A DNA stretch of 8,508 nt, taken from the NCBI GenBank assembly GCA_016934695.1, contig JAFGSH010000006.1, forward strand, positions 1 through 8,508. Reading direction: 5' to 3'. The stretch is from Deltaproteobacteria bacterium (GTDB lineage Bacteria; Desulfobacterota; Syntrophia; Syntrophales; UBA2210). The position numbers and the translations under genes were made by a program. The notes under the pieces are model-generated. The model was not told the origin of the DNA, ran no database searches, and saw only the letters and a program-made list of their open reading frames with translations. Position 1 is the first letter of the stretch; each line of letters starts with the position of its first letter. Positions 6,014 through 8,508 of the stretch are shown here, piece by piece.

Positions 6014-7063
6014 ATGAAAACGCGCATGACTGAACTCTTCGGCATCAAATATCCCATCATGCTGGCCGGGATGAGCTGGGTCAGCATACCGGAGATGGTG
6101 GCCGCCGTTTCCAACGCCGGCGGCCTGGGCATCCTGGCGACGGGCCCCCTGAATGCCAGGGAAACACGGGAAAGTGTCCGGAAGGTTCGGGCACTCACCG
6201 ACAAACCGTTCGGCGCGAACGCGACCCTCCTCTTCCCCGGGGCAAAGGAGAACGCGAAGGTCCTCCTCGAGGAAGAGGTCCCCGTGATCAATTTTTCCCT
6301 CGGGAAGGGGGACTGGATCGTACGGGCAGCCCATAAATACGGGGGAAAGGTCATCGCTACCGTCGTCACGAAGCGGCACGGTCTCGCCGCGCAGAGACAG
6401 GGTGCGGACGGTCTCGTCGTGACGGGACATGAGGCGGCCGCGCACGGGGGTGACGCGACCTCTCTCGTCCTGATCCCCGACATGGTGGATGAGATCAATA
6501 TTCCCGTCATCGCGGCAGGAGGATTCGCGGACGGCAGGGGACTGGCCGCCGCGCTGGTGCTCGGGGCCGAAGGCATCTCCATGGGGACGCGCCTCATGGC
6601 CACACGGGAGAGCGGACTCCACGAGAACTACAAAAGGCTCTCCCTCGAGAAGAGGGTTGACGATACCATCTACGGTGAATATTTTGACGGCCTGGGGTGC
6701 CGCTCCCTGAAGACCCCGGCGGCCCTGAAGGCCTATCGGAAGGGGTTTCTCGGGATGCCCAACTTTCTCGCAGCACTCGGCAATTCCCGGGATATCGCGA
6801 CGATGTTGAACCTTCCCTATTTCAAGCTGCTTGCCGGTGTTCTCGCCTCCGGATTCAAGAACTCGGTCATGATGGCCTACCTCGCGAACGCCTTCAAGGC
6901 GATCAGCCTGGCGACGGAAAAGGGAGACATGGAAAAGGGGGTCCTGACCGTCGGGCAGGCTACCGGTCTCCTTCACGACATACCCACGGTGTCCGAGCTG
7001 TTCGAGCGGATGGTGAAGGAGGCCGAGGAGGCCCGCAGGAGGCTCTCCGCCGCTCTCGACTGA
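6014..7063 (+). CDS. nitronate monooxygenase / FabK-like FMN-dependent flavoprotein
   Basis: A 349-residue TIM-barrel flavoprotein of the 2-nitropropane dioxygenase family, whose members oxidise nitronates or, as FabK, reduce enoyl-ACP. It opens with the family start M-T-E-L-F-G-I-K-Y-P-I with a nearby AGMSWVS (18-24), then SNAGGLGIL (33-41). The active-site segment is GHEAAAHGG (138-146), with His144 where the family has its conserved histidine. The phosphate-binding part of the FMN site is AGGFADGRG (168-176) with LGAEGISMGTR (183-193). The C-terminal GQATGLLHDIPTV (314-326) matches the usual GQ-G-L tail. The usual E-A-G-G-H is E-A-A-A-H here, so substrate choice may differ. AAGGAG lies six bases before the ATG. 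It is first in a probable two-gene unit with the CGGC protein 44 bases downstream. It is probably cytoplasmic; the exact substrate cannot be read from sequence. Confidence 0.9.
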   Translation: MKTRMTELFGIKYPIMLAGMSWVSIPEMVAAVSNAGGLGILATGPLNARETRESVRKVRALTDKPFGANATLLFPGAKENAKVLLEEEVPVINFSLGKGDWIVRAAHKYGGKVIATVVTKRHGLAAQRQGADGLVVTGHEAAAHGGDATSLVLIPDMVDEINIPVIAAGGFADGRGLAAALVLGAEGISMGTRLMATRESGLHENYKRLSLEKRVDDTIYGEYFDGLGCRSLKTPAALKAYRKGFLGMPNFLAALGNSRDIATMLNLPYFKLLAGVLASGFKNSVMMAYLANAFKAISLATEKGDMEKGVLTVGQATGLLHDIPTVSELFERMVKEAEEARRRLSAALD

Positions 7064-7107
7064 GGATCCCCTGCGGCAAGACACATGTGGAAACGAGAGG
7101 AGCGGTC

Positions 7108-7548
7108 ATGAAGACCAAGATAGGAATCATCATCTGTGATCGGTACCGCCGCTGCGCGGGCGGGAAGTGTCTCCGGGCGATGAGAAACAGGGAGGGGGCG
7201 TTCAGCATCTATACGGACGGCGAGGTCGAACTGGTCGGCTTGACGACATGCGACGGTTGTCCCGGCGGCAACATAGAGTATGCGGGCGAAGAGATGGTGA
7301 AAAACGGGGCGGAAGTGATCCACCTGGCTACCGGCCTCGTCGTCGGGTACCCCCCCTGCCCGTACATAGATACCTTCAAGGCCTTTCTCGAAAAACGGTA
7401 CGGCGTGAAGGTCGTGGTCGGGACACACCCCATACCGACGAAGTATCTCGATATGCACACGCATCTCGGAACCTGGGAGGATCCCGCCTGGCAGCCGCTT
7501 ATCGAGCCCACCATGGCGGATGAAGCAACCCGCGCACGGTACGATTAA
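7108..7548 (+). CDS. CGGC-domain protein (putative metal-binding)
   Basis: A 146-residue protein matching the small CGGC family found mainly in anaerobes, for which metal binding is proposed from the conserved cysteines. It begins MKTKIGIIIC. Conserved-type cysteines are at 10, 16, 21, 48, 51 and 84. The naming motif appears as CDGC-P-G-G (48-54) rather than CGGC. Other family blocks are AEVIHLATG (68-76), PPCPYID (82-88) and the VVVGTHP near the end of the domain (102-108), with a further His pair at 117 and 119. There is no signal peptide or membrane segment. The frame is open far upstream, inside the flavoprotein gene, but AGAGGAG before the ATG at 7108 and homology starting at that Met fix the start. 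Co-transcription with the flavoprotein is likely and hints at a redox or metal-linked role, which is inference. Confidence 0.88.
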   Translation: MKTKIGIIICDRYRRCAGGKCLRAMRNREGAFSIYTDGEVELVGLTTCDGCPGGNIEYAGEEMVKNGAEVIHLATGLVVGYPPCPYIDTFKAFLEKRYGVKVVVGTHPIPTKYLDMHTHLGTWEDPAWQPLIEPTMADEATRARYD

Positions 7549-7595
7549 GAGGGCGTAAGGGCACGCCCTGCAAGATCGTCGAGATACCCACCCTG

Positions 7596-7630
7596 AGCGG
7601 CGTCATCCCCGGGCGGGGATGCGCTGCTTT
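7596..7630 (+). terminator. hairpin after the CGGC gene, probable terminator
   Basis: AGCGGCGTCATCCCC (7596-7610) pairs with GGGGATGCGCTGCT (7615-7628) around the loop GGGC. That is 14 base pairs, with one G-T wobble and one bulged T, ending in only TTT (7628-7630). The stem is strong but the T-run is short, so termination may be partial and the methyltransferase downstream may receive read-through. A second, smaller hairpin, AGGGCGT/ACGCCCT at 7550-7569, lies directly after the CGGC stop codon and also lacks a T-run. Confidence 0.5.
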
Positions 7631-7685
7631 ACACCATGATCCAGACAACGGAAGTCACGCCGAGGATCTTATCGAGGAGATCAGC

Positions 7686-8321
7686 ATGCCGAAGACGGAA
7701 CCATTTGAAAAGTACAGCGATGCCTATGATGAGTGGTTCGAGAGAAACTCCGATCTGTATGCAATGGAGATGGAGGCCATCCGTCGTCTCATCCCTCCGG
7801 ACGGAGAGGAGGGAATGGAAGTGGGGGTCGGCTCGGGGAAATTCGCCGCGCCGTTCGGGATACGGATCGGGGTTGAACCATCGGAACGGATGGCCGTCAG
7901 GGCCAGAGCGCAGGGCATCGACGTCCATCAGGGGATAGCGGAAGAGCTGCCCTTCCCCGGCGACAGGTTTGACTTCGTTCTGATGGTAACGACCATCTGT
8001 TTCGTCGACGACATCGACATGTCCTTCAGAGAGGTGTTCAGGGTGTTGAAGCCCGGCGGGTGCATCATTGTCGGCTTCGTCGACAGGGAAAGCGAACGGG
8101 GAAGGCAGTACACAGGCAGAAAAGAAGAAAGCAGGTTCTACAAAGAAGCCACCTTCTTCTCTGCTCAAGAGGTGCTGACCCACCTCGAAACGGCGGGGTT
8201 CGAGATCACGGAGACCAAACAGACCCTCATCCCCGGAGAAGTCCCGGAAACCATCGCGGATGGATTCGGAAAGGGGGCGTTCGTGGCCGTCAAGGGCGTG
8301 AAAAAGGTGCCCGGCCGGTGA
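7686..8321 (+). CDS. class I SAM-dependent methyltransferase
   Basis: A 211-residue Rossmann-fold methyltransferase of the UbiE/Methyltransf_11 type. SAM-binding motif I is EVGVGSGKFA (45-54). The acidic end of strand 2 is Glu64 in GVEPS. Next come GIAEELPFPGDRFDFVLMV (83-101) and the post-motif EVFRVLKPGG (116-125) with GFVDRES (130-136). The C-terminal third (FFSAQEVLTHLETAGFEI, 157-174) is the usual cap segment. The substrate cannot be told; small-molecule methylation is typical for this subfamily. The ATG at 7686 has GAGGAG six bases upstream. The gene lies 137 bases after the CGGC gene, past a hairpin, with no clear promoter of its own. It is complete, cytoplasmic, and ends 49 bases before the T-run side of the tRNA terminator on the other strand. 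Confidence 0.92.
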   Translation: MPKTEPFEKYSDAYDEWFERNSDLYAMEMEAIRRLIPPDGEEGMEVGVGSGKFAAPFGIRIGVEPSERMAVRARAQGIDVHQGIAEELPFPGDRFDFVLMVTTICFVDDIDMSFREVFRVLKPGGCIIVGFVDRESERGRQYTGRKEESRFYKEATFFSAQEVLTHLETAGFEITETKQTLIPGEVPETIADGFGKGAFVAVKGVKKVPGR

Positions 8322-8370
8322 TGGAAGGCGCGTCTTCCGCCTCAAGGGGAGACCCTTCACACACTGAGGG

Positions 8371-8416
8371 AAAAAGAAAAAACCCGCCACTCCGGAAGGC
8401 ACCCCGGAGAAACGGG
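8371..8416 (-). terminator. rho-independent terminator of the tRNA-Ala transcript
   Basis: Read on the minus strand, CCCG...CTCCGG (8416-8413 and 8409-8404) pairs with CCGGAG...CGGG (8395-8390 and 8386-8383), with a small TTT/TGG internal loop between the two stem parts. TTTTTTCTTTTT (8382-8371) follows directly. It starts 16 bases after the CCA end of the tRNA, as expected for a short tRNA transcript. On the plus strand the hairpin has no T-run, so it would not efficiently stop the methyltransferase transcript. Confidence 0.85.
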
Positions 8417-8431
8417 CTTATCGAATGCGTA

Positions 8432-8507
<76 letters not shown>

Positions 8508-8508
8508 G

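Overview
The window is GC-rich bacterial chromosome with compact genes and Shine-Dalgarno-led starts. The gene families suggest an anaerobic, Gram-negative bacterium of the Desulfobacterota (former Deltaproteobacteria, for example Syntrophobacterales-like): an NtrC-type sigma-54 activator paired with a HydH/ZraS-like histidine kinase, a CGGC-domain protein and a FabK/2-nitropropane-dioxygenase-type flavoprotein. The taxonomic placement is inference. I see no phage, plasmid or CRISPR content.

Layout. Bases 2-412 hold the 3' end of an unrecognised gene on the plus strand. It converges, 7 bases apart, on a minus-strand run covering 420-5216. Read in the direction of transcription, that run is: membrane sensor histidine kinase, sigma-54-dependent response regulator (overlapping TGATG junction), NAD-dependent sirtuin deacylase, and NRDE/TANGO2-family protein. 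Spacings are -1, 55 and 12 bases, so this is probably one operon. Bases 5217-6013 are a gene-free stretch of about 800 bases. It holds a REP/MITE-like palindromic element just upstream of the kinase, a run of hairpins, and a candidate promoter for the next gene. The most striking hairpin is a perfect 16-bp stem whose apex reads CACCTCCT on one strand and AGGAGGTG on the other; these are the anti-Shine-Dalgarno and Shine-Dalgarno sequences. Bases 6014-7548 hold a plus-strand pair, a nitronate monooxygenase-like flavoprotein and a CGGC-domain protein, followed by a strong hairpin. Bases 7686-8321 encode a class I SAM-dependent methyltransferase. The window closes with a minus-strand tRNA-Ala(GGC) at 8432-8507 and its rho-independent terminator at 8371-8416.

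How the genes fit together. The kinase has two transmembrane helices around a large extracytoplasmic sensor. It presumably phosphorylates the regulator, which activates sigma-54 promoters; I found no convincing -24/-12 site inside the window, so the targets are probably elsewhere. Co-transcription of the sirtuin and the NRDE protein with this pair is a positional inference only. The flavoprotein and the Cys-rich CGGC protein probably share a transcript and may share a redox or metal-linked function, but nothing in the sequence proves it. Most of the window is ordinary core-genome content; the gene-free hairpin region is the part that most deserves a second look.
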